This document shows positions 17,225 through 24,764 of a stretch of DNA of 64,000 nt, piece by piece (position 1 is the first letter of the stretch; each line of letters starts with the position of its first letter). The notes below the pieces were generated by a model. That model had not been told where the DNA came from. It was given only the letters and a program-made list of their open reading frames with translations, and searched no databases. A program made the position numbers and the translations under genes. The stretch spans positions 2,334,001 through 2,398,000 of the forward strand of contig NZ_LBMJ01000001.1 in NCBI RefSeq assembly GCF_001413925.1, given 5' to 3'. The stretch is from Nonlabens sp. YIK11 (GTDB lineage: Bacteria; Bacteroidota; Bacteroidia; Flavobacteriales; Flavobacteriaceae).

Positions 17225-17801
17225 GATCATCACTCAAGTGTATCGTTCTCCTGTGGGCGAACTTACTTTGGGTGTTTTTGAAAATCAACTTTGCTTGTGC
17301 GACTGGACCTATCGTAAGATGCGTGATCAAATCGATCAACGCGTTCAGGCTTTTTGTCGCGCTACCATGACTGTAGGAAATCATGAATTGATAGATCTCG
17401 CCATCCAGCAATTGGAACAATATTTCCTAAAAGAGCGCACGCAGTTTGATATCCCATTGAGGTTATGTGGTACGCCATTTCAGCAAAGTGTGTGGAACAG
17501 CCTACAGCAAATTCTTTATGGAGAAACGGTTTCGTATAGTTCGCTTTCGCGAAAGCGAACTAAAAACAATCTTTCATCACAAACTCAACCACAGGTTCTG
17601 GACAACGATGTATCACCTAAAGATGTGCGAGCGGTCGCATCTGCCAATGGTGCCAATGCGATTTCCATCATCATACCTTGCCACCGAGTGATAGGTAGTG
17701 ATGGTTCATTGACTGGATATGCTGGTGGATTGAACGCCAAAAAAAGATTATTGGAGCTGGAAGGAGTCGATCTTACGCACGGCCAGCAACGGTTATTTTA
17801 G
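17217..17801 (+). CDS. ogt: Methylated-DNA--protein-cysteine methyltransferase
   Basis: Repairs O6-methylguanine by moving the methyl group to its own Cys. The acceptor is Cys155 in IIIPCHRVIG; the recognition helix region ASANGANAIS and the end GYAGGLNAKKRLLELEG are standard. The length is 194 residues. Between VSYSSL (110) and VRAVASANG (137), family members usually have about 11 residues (LARRIGNPKA-like); here there are about 28, beginning SLSRKR, which is encoded by a palindromic repeat. The added segment SSQTQPQVLDNDVSP is polar and probably a loop. It starts inside the permease gene and overlaps the end of the convergent gene by 4 bases. Confidence 0.94.
   Translation: MNKIITQVYRSPVGELTLGVFENQLCLCDWTYRKMRDQIDQRVQAFCRATMTVGNHELIDLAIQQLEQYFLKERTQFDIPLRLCGTPFQQSVWNSLQQILYGETVSYSSLSRKRTKNNLSSQTQPQVLDNDVSPKDVRAVASANGANAISIIIPCHRVIGSDGSLTGYAGGLNAKKRLLELEGVDLTHGQQRLF
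17542..17557. repeat. Palindromic repeat, copy 5 (inside ogt)
   Basis: Perfect core CGCTTTCGCGAAAGCG. The symmetry here extends to 26 bases (17537-17562), the longest in the window, with AGTT on one side and AACT on the other. In frame it reads SLSRKR. Confidence 0.95.
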
Positions 17802-18292
17802 AAACCGTTTTTCTCTTTTCCCATTTCCATTAAATCATCAAAATAGCGGAATAGATCACCTTTTGTGATGACAGCACCAGATTCAATGAGTTTGAATTTG
17901 TCGAGGTTGGGATCCTCGCCGTAGGTCTTGTTTGCCGTAAAGATTTTTACTTCTTCATCCAGCAAATTGTTTTGCAGCCATTTGTAACCGGTCGCAGTGG
18001 TGATGTCAATCTTGTTGTCGCCCACGATGATTGAGATCAGGCCCATGTCCTTTTCTCGCAGTTCAAAGAGGTTCATCGTCTGTGGACTAATGTGCTCCAA
18101 GAACTTGGCCTTGCCCAATACACCTTCCCAAACCAAGTCTGAGAATATGTCGATCTCTTCTTCGGCTACTTCAGGCTTGTCTTTTTTTATTTTGTCCCAT
18201 TCTGCCGCGTCAATAGATTGAGTGGCTAGAAAGTTGATGAATTCTGGATGTAATTCTTCCAGCTGTTCTTTAGTAAGTCTTCTGTACTTCAT
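17798..18292 (-). CDS. Conserved flavobacterial hypothetical protein (DUF6495-like)
   Basis: A 164-residue acidic cytoplasmic protein beginning MKYRRLTKEQLEELHPEFIN. I recall this start from the Bacteroidota family labelled DUF6495, but this is memory only. The sequence is helical at the N-terminus, then has a strand-rich middle (LISIIVGDNKIDITT, VKIFTANKTYGED) and a helical end. No signal peptide, membrane span or catalytic motif is visible. It lies just downstream of the rplI terminator on the same strand and overlaps the ogt end by 4 bases. Function unknown. Confidence 0.75.
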   Translation of the reverse strand: MKYRRLTKEQLEELHPEFINFLATQSIDAAEWDKIKKDKPEVAEEEIDIFSDLVWEGVLGKAKFLEHISPQTMNLFELREKDMGLISIIVGDNKIDITTATGYKWLQNNLLDEEVKIFTANKTYGEDPNLDKFKLIESGAVITKGDLFRYFDDLMEMGKEKNGF

Positions 18293-18302
18293 ATCAAGTC
18301 AT

Positions 18303-18332
18303 AAAAAAGCCGTCCCAAAATTTGGAACGGCT
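18303..18332 (-). terminator. Terminator of the rpsF-rpsR-rplI operon
   Basis: On the minus strand an imperfect 12-bp stem (AGCCGT..ACGGCT with an inner CCAAA/TTTGG part) is followed by six Ts. It lies 21 bases after the rplI stop. Confidence 0.85.
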
Positions 18333-18352
18333 CTATTCAATTCAATTGTAGG

Positions 18353-18805
18353 TTATCCTTTTGTAGCGACAACATCAAATGTGAAAGAAGTCTGTACTTC
18401 ACGGTGAAAACGCACCGTTGCTTCGTATTGTCCCAATCTCTTGATGTTACCACCAGCGATAGAGATGAACTTCTTGTCTATTTCAATGCCTTCTTTTGCA
18501 AGAGCGTCAGAAAGATCTGCTGTCGTTACAGAGCCGAAAAGCTTATCGCCTTCTCTTGCTTTTACAGCCATTTTAAGATCCAAAGCGCTTAGTTTGTCTG
18601 CTTGCGATTGTGCCGCCTTGACGTTAGAAGCTTCTTTGTGTGCACGCTGCTTTACCGTTTCGGCAAGTTGCTTTTTTGCTCCTGGTGTCGCCATTACAGC
18701 TTTACCTTGAGGTATCAAAAAGTTACGGCCATAACCAGGCTTAACAGTAACCACATCGTCTGTAAAGCCTAGGTGCTCTACATCTTGTTTTAGTATTAGT
18801 TCCAT
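18353..18805 (-). CDS. rplI: 50S ribosomal protein L9
   Basis: A 150-residue L9. The N-terminal domain has MELILKQDVEHLGFTDDVV and the conserved VKPGYGRNFLIPQGKAVMAT. A long connecting helix (~45-80, KQLAETVKQRAHKEASNV) joins the C-terminal rRNA-binding domain (DKLFGSVTTADLSDALAKEG). It is the last gene of the operon with S6 and S18, 18 bases after rpsR, and is followed by a terminator. All family features and length are normal. Confidence 0.97.
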   Translation of the reverse strand: MELILKQDVEHLGFTDDVVTVKPGYGRNFLIPQGKAVMATPGAKKQLAETVKQRAHKEASNVKAAQSQADKLSALDLKMAVKAREGDKLFGSVTTADLSDALAKEGIEIDKKFISIAGGNIKRLGQYEATVRFHREVQTSFTFDVVATKG

Positions 18806-18823
18806 TGTTTGAGTCTGATTAGA

Positions 18824-19120
18824 TTATTTTAATAGGTCACCTTCAAATGGCATCAAAGCGATGTGTCTACATCTTTTGATGGCAACGGCTACCTTGCGCT
18901 GATATTTAAGACTTGTTCCAGTCAATCGTCTAGGAAGTATTTTTCCTTGCTCATTGACAAGACCCATCAAGAAATCTGGATCCTTGTAGTCTATATATTT
19001 AATACCGCTGCGTTGAAAACGACAGTATTTTTTTCTCTCTTGAGTCTCGATCTTTAAAGGAGACAGGTAACGTATGTCACCGTCTTTTTTTCCTTTAGCT
19101 TGTTGTTGTAATGTTGCCAT
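18824..19120 (-). CDS. rpsR: 30S ribosomal protein S18
   Basis: A 98-residue S18, slightly long at the N-terminus as in other Bacteroidota. The conserved core runs from [20 protein letters not shown] through [19 protein letters not shown] to [13 protein letters not shown]18 pairs with S6 on the platform of the small subunit, and the gene lies two bases from the rpsF stop. No changes in the RNA-binding basic residues were noted. Confidence 0.97.
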   Translation of the reverse strand: MATLQQQAKGKKDGDIRYLSPLKIETQERKKYCRFQRSGIKYIDYKDPDFLMGLVNEQGKILPRRLTGTSLKYQRKVAVAIKRCRHIALMPFEGDLLK

Positions 19121-19122
19121 AA

Positions 19123-19467
19123 TTAAGCTTGAGATTTTTTAGACATTCTACTTCTTCTTTTTTCTGCCCACTCGATAGCGTATTTATCAAGTCTTACAGT
19201 AAGGTATCTCATCACGCGCTCGTCACGACGGAATTCTACCTCATAGTCATTGATTACCTCACCTGGTGCGGCAAATTGGAAAAGGTGGTAAAAACCACTT
19301 TTCTTGTTGTCGATTGTGTAAGCCAATTTTTTAAGGCCCCAATCTTCGTTAGCTACCATCTTGGCACCACGCTCAGTAAGGAAATTCTCAAACTTCTTTA
19401 CTGTTTCCTTTACCTGATCATCAGATAAAACGGGATTCAAAATGAAAACAGTTTCGTATTGATTCAT
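19123..19467 (-). CDS. rpsF: 30S ribosomal protein S6
   Basis: A 114-residue S6, first gene of the rpsF-rpsR-rplI operon. It begins [19 protein letters not shown]; the middle has [24 protein letters not shown], and the end carries [19 protein letters not shown], matching the family ferredoxin-like fold that binds S18. No SD-like sequence is obvious, as usual in the phylum. A full -33/-7 promoter lies at 19491-19521, giving a leader of roughly 20 bases. Confidence 0.97.
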   Translation of the reverse strand: MNQYETVFILNPVLSDDQVKETVKKFENFLTERGAKMVANEDWGLKKLAYTIDNKKSGFYHLFQFAAPGEVINDYEVEFRRDERVMRYLTVRLDKYAIEWAEKRRSRMSKKSQA

Positions 19468-19490
19468 GTTACATTATTTTAAAACGAGTG

Positions 19491-19521
19491 CAAAAATACA
19501 TTTTTTCCACAAACCCAGCAA
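19491..19521 (-). promoter_or_regulatory. Promoter of rpsF-rpsR-rplI
   Basis: On the minus strand TTG (19519-19521), a 20-base spacer, then TATTTTTG (19491-19498). Both boxes fit the Bacteroidota consensus; the rpsF start is 23 bases downstream. Confidence 0.75.
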
Positions 19522-19677
19522 TATATTTTATACTAGTTATTTAGGTAATTACTTGAAAAATAATACTGGCTCAAATCGTTAAAAAAACCCAAAGTATCGA
19601 TTAATGAACACTTTTATTTGCATTTCGTCTATAAAGGTATTAGTATTGTTTAGTATTTACTTAACCAGACTTTTCTT

Positions 19678-20382
19678 ATGACAGATACTATTCTCAAATG
19701 TTTTGTCGTTGACGACTCAAGCATACAGCGACTTGCGATCGTTAAGCTGATTGAAAACCATCCTAACTTAAAGCTTGCAGGAGAGTTTAGCAATGCTATT
19801 GAAACGAAAGCGGCAATTAAGGATGCTGGTGTGGACCTTATATTTCTTGACGTAGAGATGCCTATTCTAACGGGTTTTGACCTTTTGGATGACATTACCG
19901 AAAAGCCAGGCGTCATATTTGTAACAGGTCAAACTAAGTATGCCTTTAAGGCTTTTGACTACAGTGCTATTGATTACCTACAAAAGCCCATCAAAAAAGA
20001 CCGCTTCCTTTATGCCGTAGAACGTGCGCTTCTTGCTCATAAGATGCGAACAGAAATGGTAGAGGACAAAGGCGAATTCATTTTTGTCAAAAGCAACCTG
20101 AAGAAAAGAAAGGTATATCTGAAGGATCTCAAATTTATACAGGCTTTAGGTGACTACGTTAAATTAATTACAGAAACTGAAAGTCTTGTCGTCCTTTCTA
20201 CCATGAAAGCTTTTGAAAAGCAGTTACCTGAAGAAGACTTTCTGCGCATACACAAATCTTATATAGTCAATTTACGTCGTGTAGAGAAATTCAATTCCAA
20301 AGCAGTAGAACTTGACTCTGAAGTGTTGCCATTAAGTCGTAACCGCAAGGCAGACTTGGTAGAGGCACTTTCTCAGTTTTAA
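19678..20382 (+). CDS. LytTR-family response regulator
   Basis: A 234-residue two-domain regulator. The receiver domain (residues 5-120) has the acidic pocket VVDDSS, the phospho-acceptor Asp58 in LIFLDVEMPILTG, the conserved Thr region VTGQTKYAFKAF and the Lys in LQKPIKK. The LytTR DNA-binding domain (~135-232) shows FVKSNLKKRKVYLKDLKFIQ, GDYVKL and FLRIHKSYIVNLRRV, ending LPLSRNRKADL. No sensor kinase gene is next to it, so its partner lies elsewhere. It is a single-gene unit with a terminator just after it. Confidence 0.94.
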   Translation: MTDTILKCFVVDDSSIQRLAIVKLIENHPNLKLAGEFSNAIETKAAIKDAGVDLIFLDVEMPILTGFDLLDDITEKPGVIFVTGQTKYAFKAFDYSAIDYLQKPIKKDRFLYAVERALLAHKMRTEMVEDKGEFIFVKSNLKKRKVYLKDLKFIQALGDYVKLITETESLVVLSTMKAFEKQLPEEDFLRIHKSYIVNLRRVEKFNSKAVELDSEVLPLSRNRKADLVEALSQF

Positions 20383-20404
20383 AAAAATAATCCATCATCA
20401 TAAT

Positions 20405-20434
20405 AAAGCTCAACTTAATCGTTGGGCTTTTTTA
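20405..20434 (+). terminator. Terminator of the LytTR regulator gene
   Basis: Stem AAAGCTCAAC / GTTGGGCTTT (one G-T pair), 6-base loop, then further Ts. Confidence 0.85.
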
Positions 20435-20479
20435 TTTCAAAGCTTCTAAACCAACTGCCAACTATGAAACGAGTGATTT

Positions 20480-21079
20480 TTACTGCTTACCACCTAAAAA
20501 TGGCACAAATCTAAACTCACCATAAGTGGTTTTGCGATAATCTGTTTCAGACTCTCTAACGATAAGCGTCATGATTTGCTCGTCTTTACCTACTGGAATG
20601 ACAAGCCTACCTCCTATTTTAAGCTGACCCAGCAAGGTTTGAGGGATTTCTGGAGCGCCACAGGTGACTATGATTCCGTCAAAGGGTGCCTCGTCCGGTA
20701 GTCCTAGATATCCGTCACCAAAAACGAACTTGCGCGGACGATAACGAAGCTTTCTAAACAGTGTGCTGGTTTTCTTGAACAACTCATTTTGTCGCTCGAT
20801 GGTGTAAACCTGGAGCTTCATTTCCAACAGAACCGCACATTGATAACCACTACCAGTTCCTATTTCCAGAATCTTATCACCGGCTTGCGCCTGGAGAAGT
20901 TCGCTTTGAAAAGCTACGGTATAGGGGTGTGATATGGTCTGGTCGGCACCTATAGGGAAGGCTTTGTTCTGGTACGCATGCTCCATAAAAGAACTGTCCA
21001 AAAACAAATGTCTGGGCACTTTGTTGATAGCTTCCAGCACGGCATTGTCACAAATACCTTTCTCCTTCATGAGCTGCAT
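20480..21079 (-). CDS. pcm: Protein-L-isoaspartate O-methyltransferase
   Basis: Repairs isoaspartyl damage in proteins using S-adenosylmethionine. Seen: VPRHLFLDSSF, the substrate loop ADQTISHPYTVAFQ, the SAM motif ILEIGTGSGYQCAVL, and IIVTCGAPEIPQTLLGQLKIG. The first ATG gives 199 residues. The family N-terminus (KDDFIHKGKRRHL-like) is present in frame further upstream to about 21121 but has no ATG, GTG or TTG; the homologous first codon would be ATC at 21119-21121. A TATTTTTG element at 21126-21133 lies just before it. Either the protein is N-terminally shortened or a rare ATC start is used. Confidence 0.9.
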   Translation of the reverse strand: MQLMKEKGICDNAVLEAINKVPRHLFLDSSFMEHAYQNKAFPIGADQTISHPYTVAFQSELLQAQAGDKILEIGTGSGYQCAVLLEMKLQVYTIERQNELFKKTSTLFRKLRYRPRKFVFGDGYLGLPDEAPFDGIIVTCGAPEIPQTLLGQLKIGGRLVIPVGKDEQIMTLIVRESETDYRKTTYGEFRFVPFLGGKQ

Positions 21080-21280
21080 GAGGTGGCGTCGTTTTCCTTT
21101 ATGTATGAAGTCGTCTTTGATGCCGCAAAAATAGAACGCCTACTGCAAATCCATCAGGATGTAGCAATCCTTTTTGAGGTCATTTATTCACAGGCTTAAA
21201 CACGCTCGTTTTTACCAATAATTCCTACAACGATGCGAAACACTCTACGCTGCTAATACATATTTGAAAAACTATGTATT

Positions 21281-21400
21281 ACTTGCGTTAGGGATTGAAG
21301 AGGAAATCCTTTCTTTCTAGTGTGCCTTCATGGCACTCTAGAAAGAAAGATTGAAACGTAAAGCCCGACCGAGGTTTTGGCGAGGGAACGCCCTTAAAAA
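21281..21400 (+). ncRNA. Candidate structured RNA (flavobacterial intergenic motif, Flavo-1-like)
   Basis: No gene fits 21200-21497. The segment folds by eye as follows: an outer stem GCGTT (21285-21289) with AACGC (21387-21391); a stem GGATT/AATCC (21292-21296 with 21305-21309); a long hairpin, about 16 pairs with one T-T mismatch, CTAG and GTGCC arms around a TTCAT loop (21310-21348); and a conserved-looking AAGCCCGACC..GAGGGAACGCCC end. I remember very similar GCGTTAGGGATTGAA and AGGGAACGCCC words in many flavobacterial intergenic regions. The name Flavo-1 is a suggestion from memory. The strand is inferred from that word order. Confidence 0.5.
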
Positions 21401-21472
21401 TTTCATTATCAGATTGTTTTAAAATTGGTCAGATCGATATCAAAAGACGTCCATAACCAGCTTCAAAATCCC

Positions 21473-21480
21473 TATTTTTG
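21473..21480 (+). promoter_or_regulatory. -7 promoter element for the Gfo/Idh gene
   Basis: TATTTTTG, 17 bases upstream of ATG 21498. It overlaps a possible GTG start at 21480 and so argues for the ATG. No clear -33 box. Confidence 0.4.
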
Positions 21481-21497
21481 TGGGAAACACAAGCAAT

Positions 21498-22466
21498 ATG
21501 TTGAAAGCTGGCGTTCTGGGCGCAGGACATTTGGGTAAAATCCACTTGAAATTATTACAGCAGTCCACGCGTTACGATCTCGTGGGATTTTATGATGCTA
21601 ACGAGTCCTATGCCCGTGAGATTGAAAAAGAGTACGGCTACAAGTACTACAGCAACATGGATGAGCTCATCGCTGCCTGCGATATGGTAGATGTCGTGAC
21701 ACCTACCACTTATCATCACGAGTCTGGTAAAAAGGTTCTTGAAGCTGGTAAGCACCTCTTTATTGAAAAACCTATCACGGTCACGGTTGAGGAGGCTCAA
21801 GAGTTGATATCGCTTGCGCGAAAGCATAATGTCAAAGGCCAGGTAGGACAAGTGGAACGTTTTAATGATGCCTTTAGAACCGTGCAGGACCGCATCGAGA
21901 ATCCCATGTTTATTGAAACACATCGCCTAGCGGAATTCAATCCACGCGGAACAGATGTGAGCGTGGTACTAGATTTAATGATACATGACATTGATGCGAT
22001 TTTGAGTGTGGTGAAAAGTCCCGTGAAACATGTGAGTTCCAGTGGCGTTTCCGTCATATCAGAAACTCCAGATATTGCCAATGCGCGCATTGAGTTCGAA
22101 AATGGTTGTGTGGCCAATCTAACTGCCAGCAGGATTAGCCTCAAAAAAATGCGCAAGGCAAGATTTTTCCAGCGGGATGCCTACATTTCTGTCGATTTTC
22201 TAACCAAAAAGGTAGAAGTCGTGCGTATGAAGGATGCTCCAGAAGTTCCGGGAGATTTTGACATGATCCTTCAAAATGCCGAAGGCATCAAGAAACAAAT
22301 CTACTTTGACAATCCAGAAATTACCGAAACGAATGCCATCTTGATGGAACTGGAGACTTTTGCAGATGCCATTGAGGACGATACCGTTCCTGTGGTTAGT
22401 CTGGAAGACGGTACGGCAGCGCTAGACGTTGCGATGCAAGTCATTGAAAACTTCAAGTCCTTGTAA
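21498..22466 (+). CDS. Gfo/Idh/MocA family oxidoreductase
   Basis: A 322-residue NAD(P)-dependent oxidoreductase. The N-terminal Rossmann domain has GVLGAGHLGKIHLKLL, and the family motif EKP appears as HLFIEKPITV (about residue 90). The C-terminal alpha/beta domain has EFNPRGTDVSVVLDLMIHDIDAIL, where HD is the usual catalytic His region. The substrate is unknown (sugar or inositol type). The start is ATG 21498, where homologues begin MLKAGVLGAG; the GTG at 21480 lies in a promoter element. An imperfect palindromic repeat lies inside (21811-21826). Confidence 0.9.
   Translation: MLKAGVLGAGHLGKIHLKLLQQSTRYDLVGFYDANESYAREIEKEYGYKYYSNMDELIAACDMVDVVTPTTYHHESGKKVLEAGKHLFIEKPITVTVEEAQELISLARKHNVKGQVGQVERFNDAFRTVQDRIENPMFIETHRLAEFNPRGTDVSVVLDLMIHDIDAILSVVKSPVKHVSSSGVSVISETPDIANARIEFENGCVANLTASRISLKKMRKARFFQRDAYISVDFLTKKVEVVRMKDAPEVPGDFDMILQNAEGIKKQIYFDNPEITETNAILMELETFADAIEDDTVPVVSLEDGTAALDVAMQVIENFKSL
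21811..21826. repeat. Decayed palindromic repeat (inside the Gfo/Idh gene)
   Basis: CGCTTGCGCGAAAGCA matches the 16-base palindrome at 14 positions and reads SLARKH in frame. It lies within the longest gap between perfect copies (17542 to 24784). Confidence 0.45.
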
Positions 22467-22568
22467 TCTTGTCTAACCGAATAACTAAAATCTTATACAA
22501 CAACTTGATAAAAAGCAGCTCCCGATTTTTTTTTAGAGCAACCACTTTTTAATCCATAAATACATCAC

Positions 22569-23456
22569 ATGAAGAACATTACCATCATAGGCGCCGGAAC
22601 CATGGGAAACGGCATTGCACATACTTTTGCCCAATCAGGATTTAAGGTTTCACTAGTTGATATATCTCAGGAAGCTATCGATAGAGGTTTGGGAACGATA
22701 AGTAAGAATCTGGACCGCATGATTGCCAAAGAAAGAATTACCGAGGCAGATAAAAAAGAAACTCTCGATAATATCACTTCCTATACTTCTATCCCAGATG
22801 CTGTACAGAAAGCTGAACTTATTGTTGAAGCAGCTACAGAGAATTTAGAATTGAAATTGAAGATCTTCAAGCAACTGGATGAGGCTGCACCAACAGATTG
22901 TATTCTAGCTACAAACACTTCTTCCATCTCCATCACTCAAATTGCTGCCGTGACCAGCAGACCTGATCAGGTTATTGGAATGCATTTTATGAATCCGGTG
23001 CCTATCATGAAGTTGGTAGAGATCATACGCGGTTATTCCACCAGCGATGAAGTCACTAAGACCATTATGGACTTATCTGTTCAGCTAGGAAAAACACCAA
23101 CTGAAGTAAACGACTATCCAGGTTTTGTGGCTAACCGCATCTTGATGCCTATGATCAATGAGGCGATTGAAACCTTATACAATGGCGTTGCTGGAGTTGA
23201 AGAGATTGATACCGTGATGAAATTGGGAATGGCACATCCTATGGGACCACTACAGCTTGCAGATTTTATAGGGCTGGACGTTTGTCTCTCAATATTGAAT
23301 GTGATGTATGACGGTTTCAAAAAAGATAAATACGCACCATGTCCGTTATTGGTCAATATGGTGATGGCTGGCAAGAAAGGCGTTAAATCTGGTGAAGGTT
23401 TTTATGACTATTCAGAATCAAGAAAAGCAGAAAAGGTTTCAAGTAGCTTTTCATAA
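22569..23456 (+). CDS. 3-hydroxyacyl-CoA (3-hydroxybutyryl-CoA) dehydrogenase
   Basis: A 295-residue soluble enzyme oxidising 3-hydroxyacyl-CoA with NAD. Seen: the N-terminal ITIIGAGTMGNGIAHTFAQSG, Asp after strand 2 (SLVDIS) for NAD, LATNTSSISIT, the catalytic His in GMHFMNPVPIMKLVEII, NDYPGFVANRILMPMINEA and HPMGPLQLADFIGLDVCL. Length and motifs fit the HBDH (PaaH/Hbd) form rather than the fused FadB. It likely works in butanoate or fatty-acid/phenylacetate metabolism. No partner thiolase or hydratase genes are adjacent. Confidence 0.94.
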   Translation: MKNITIIGAGTMGNGIAHTFAQSGFKVSLVDISQEAIDRGLGTISKNLDRMIAKERITEADKKETLDNITSYTSIPDAVQKAELIVEAATENLELKLKIFKQLDEAAPTDCILATNTSSISITQIAAVTSRPDQVIGMHFMNPVPIMKLVEIIRGYSTSDEVTKTIMDLSVQLGKTPTEVNDYPGFVANRILMPMINEAIETLYNGVAGVEEIDTVMKLGMAHPMGPLQLADFIGLDVCLSILNVMYDGFKKDKYAPCPLLVNMVMAGKKGVKSGEGFYDYSESRKAEKVSSSFS

Positions 23457-23474
23457 AGCACTTAATCAAATGGA

Positions 23475-23497
23475 CAGAGCTCTTTATTTCAGCTCTG
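23475..23497. terminator. Weak inverted repeat after the hydroxyacyl-CoA dehydrogenase gene
   Basis: CAGAGCT / AGCTCTG, 7 bp with a 9-base AT-rich loop, 19 bases after the stop. No T-run follows, so it may be a weak terminator or an RNA-end stabiliser. Confidence 0.35.
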
Positions 23498-23537
23498 AAT
23501 CCTGACTCATTTTCTTTGTTACCACAACATCATCGCA

Positions 23538-24764
23538 ATGCCCACCATAAAACCCTTCAAAGCCATAAGAGCAACGCCAGAAAAGGCGGCGCATGTCATC
23601 TCGCGCACCTATCAGGATTACGGCCCAGAAGAATTGGAGGCATTGCTTAAATTCAATCCGTTTAGTTTTTTGCAAATCCTTAATCCAGGATACAAATACA
23701 GCCACGAGATTACTGGTGAGGAACGATTCAACCTGGTACGCAACAGGTTTCTGGAATTTAGGGAAGAGAATCATTTGCTTCAAGAAGATGTTCCTGCCTT
23801 TTACCTTTATGAGAATAAGGATCCGCATCATCAGTATACAGGAATTATTGCGGCCGCAAGTGTAGAGGATTACCAGAGCAACCGCATCAAAAAACACGAG
23901 GATACCTTATCTCATAAAGAGGTGTTGTTTAAGGAGTATCTTAAAATTGTAGGTTTCAATGCAGAACCGGTACTATTGACCTATCAGGATGATGATGCTA
24001 TAGATGACATCACCGCACAGATAAAGAAATCTTTACCTGCCTATCATTTTTCGACCACAGATTTTAACAGCCATAAAGTATGGACGGTTACAGATCCTGA
24101 TCTGATCGCCTCCATTCAAAAAATATTTGCAAACAAAGAGCATCTGTACATTGCAGATGGTCACCATCGCAGCTCGAGTTCATCATTACTGGCGCAAGAA
24201 ATGGGAGAAAAACATGAAAGCTATAACTATTTCATGAGTTTCCTGATTCCAGAAAGCCAGCTCAACATCTATGAATTCAATAGATTGGTTAAAGACCTCA
24301 ATGGACATTCCAAAGAGTCCTTTCTTATGCAGCTGGATCAGTATTTCAGGATACAGAATCGTGGTCTGGAAATTTACAAGCCTTCAAAAAAGCATCATTT
24401 TTCCATGTATCTGGATGGTGATTTCTACAGCCTATATTTGCGCAAGGATTTGCATCGCATCAAGAATGCCCTGGACGATCTGGATACACAGATGTTATAC
24501 GATTTAGTGCTGCAACCTATTCTGGGAATCGCAGATTTAAGAAATGACGGACGCATCGATTACAGTTATGGCAAGTCAGACTTGTTGGTGATGAAGTCAA
24601 AAATCGACCAAGGTGAATATGCCGTAGGTTTTGGACTATTTCCTGCCACGGTAGAACAAATGAAATCCATTGCAGACGCTGACTTAAGGATGCCTCCCAA
24701 AAGCACCTTCATCAGGCCCAAACTTCCCAGTGGATTGATCATATACGAATTTGAAAATGAGTAA
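23538..24764 (+). CDS. DUF1015 family protein
   Basis: A 408-residue protein of the DUF1015 (COG4198) family. Recognisable parts: IKPFKAIRATPEKAAHVISR at the start (family form pFkalrpp), YLYENKDPHHQYTGIIAA, and the strongly conserved IADGHHRSSSS (about residues 207-217), where His-His and Arg could form a catalytic or ligand site. The C-terminus DLRMPPKSTFIRPKLPSGL is also family-like. It is probably an enzyme of unknown reaction. Its last 8 bases overlap the YggS-type gene, so the two are translated together. Confidence 0.9.
   Translation: MPTIKPFKAIRATPEKAAHVISRTYQDYGPEELEALLKFNPFSFLQILNPGYKYSHEITGEERFNLVRNRFLEFREENHLLQEDVPAFYLYENKDPHHQYTGIIAAASVEDYQSNRIKKHEDTLSHKEVLFKEYLKIVGFNAEPVLLTYQDDDAIDDITAQIKKSLPAYHFSTTDFNSHKVWTVTDPDLIASIQKIFANKEHLYIADGHHRSSSSSLLAQEMGEKHESYNYFMSFLIPESQLNIYEFNRLVKDLNGHSKESFLMQLDQYFRIQNRGLEIYKPSKKHHFSMYLDGDFYSLYLRKDLHRIKNALDDLDTQMLYDLVLQPILGIADLRNDGRIDYSYGKSDLLVMKSKIDQGEYAVGFGLFPATVEQMKSIADADLRMPPKSTFIRPKLPSGLIIYEFENE

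Noticed and set aside
21301..21350. Inverted repeat at 21309-21349 as an insertion-sequence or MITE end
   Set aside because: No transposase, target duplication or second copy in the window; the surroundings fit a structured RNA better.
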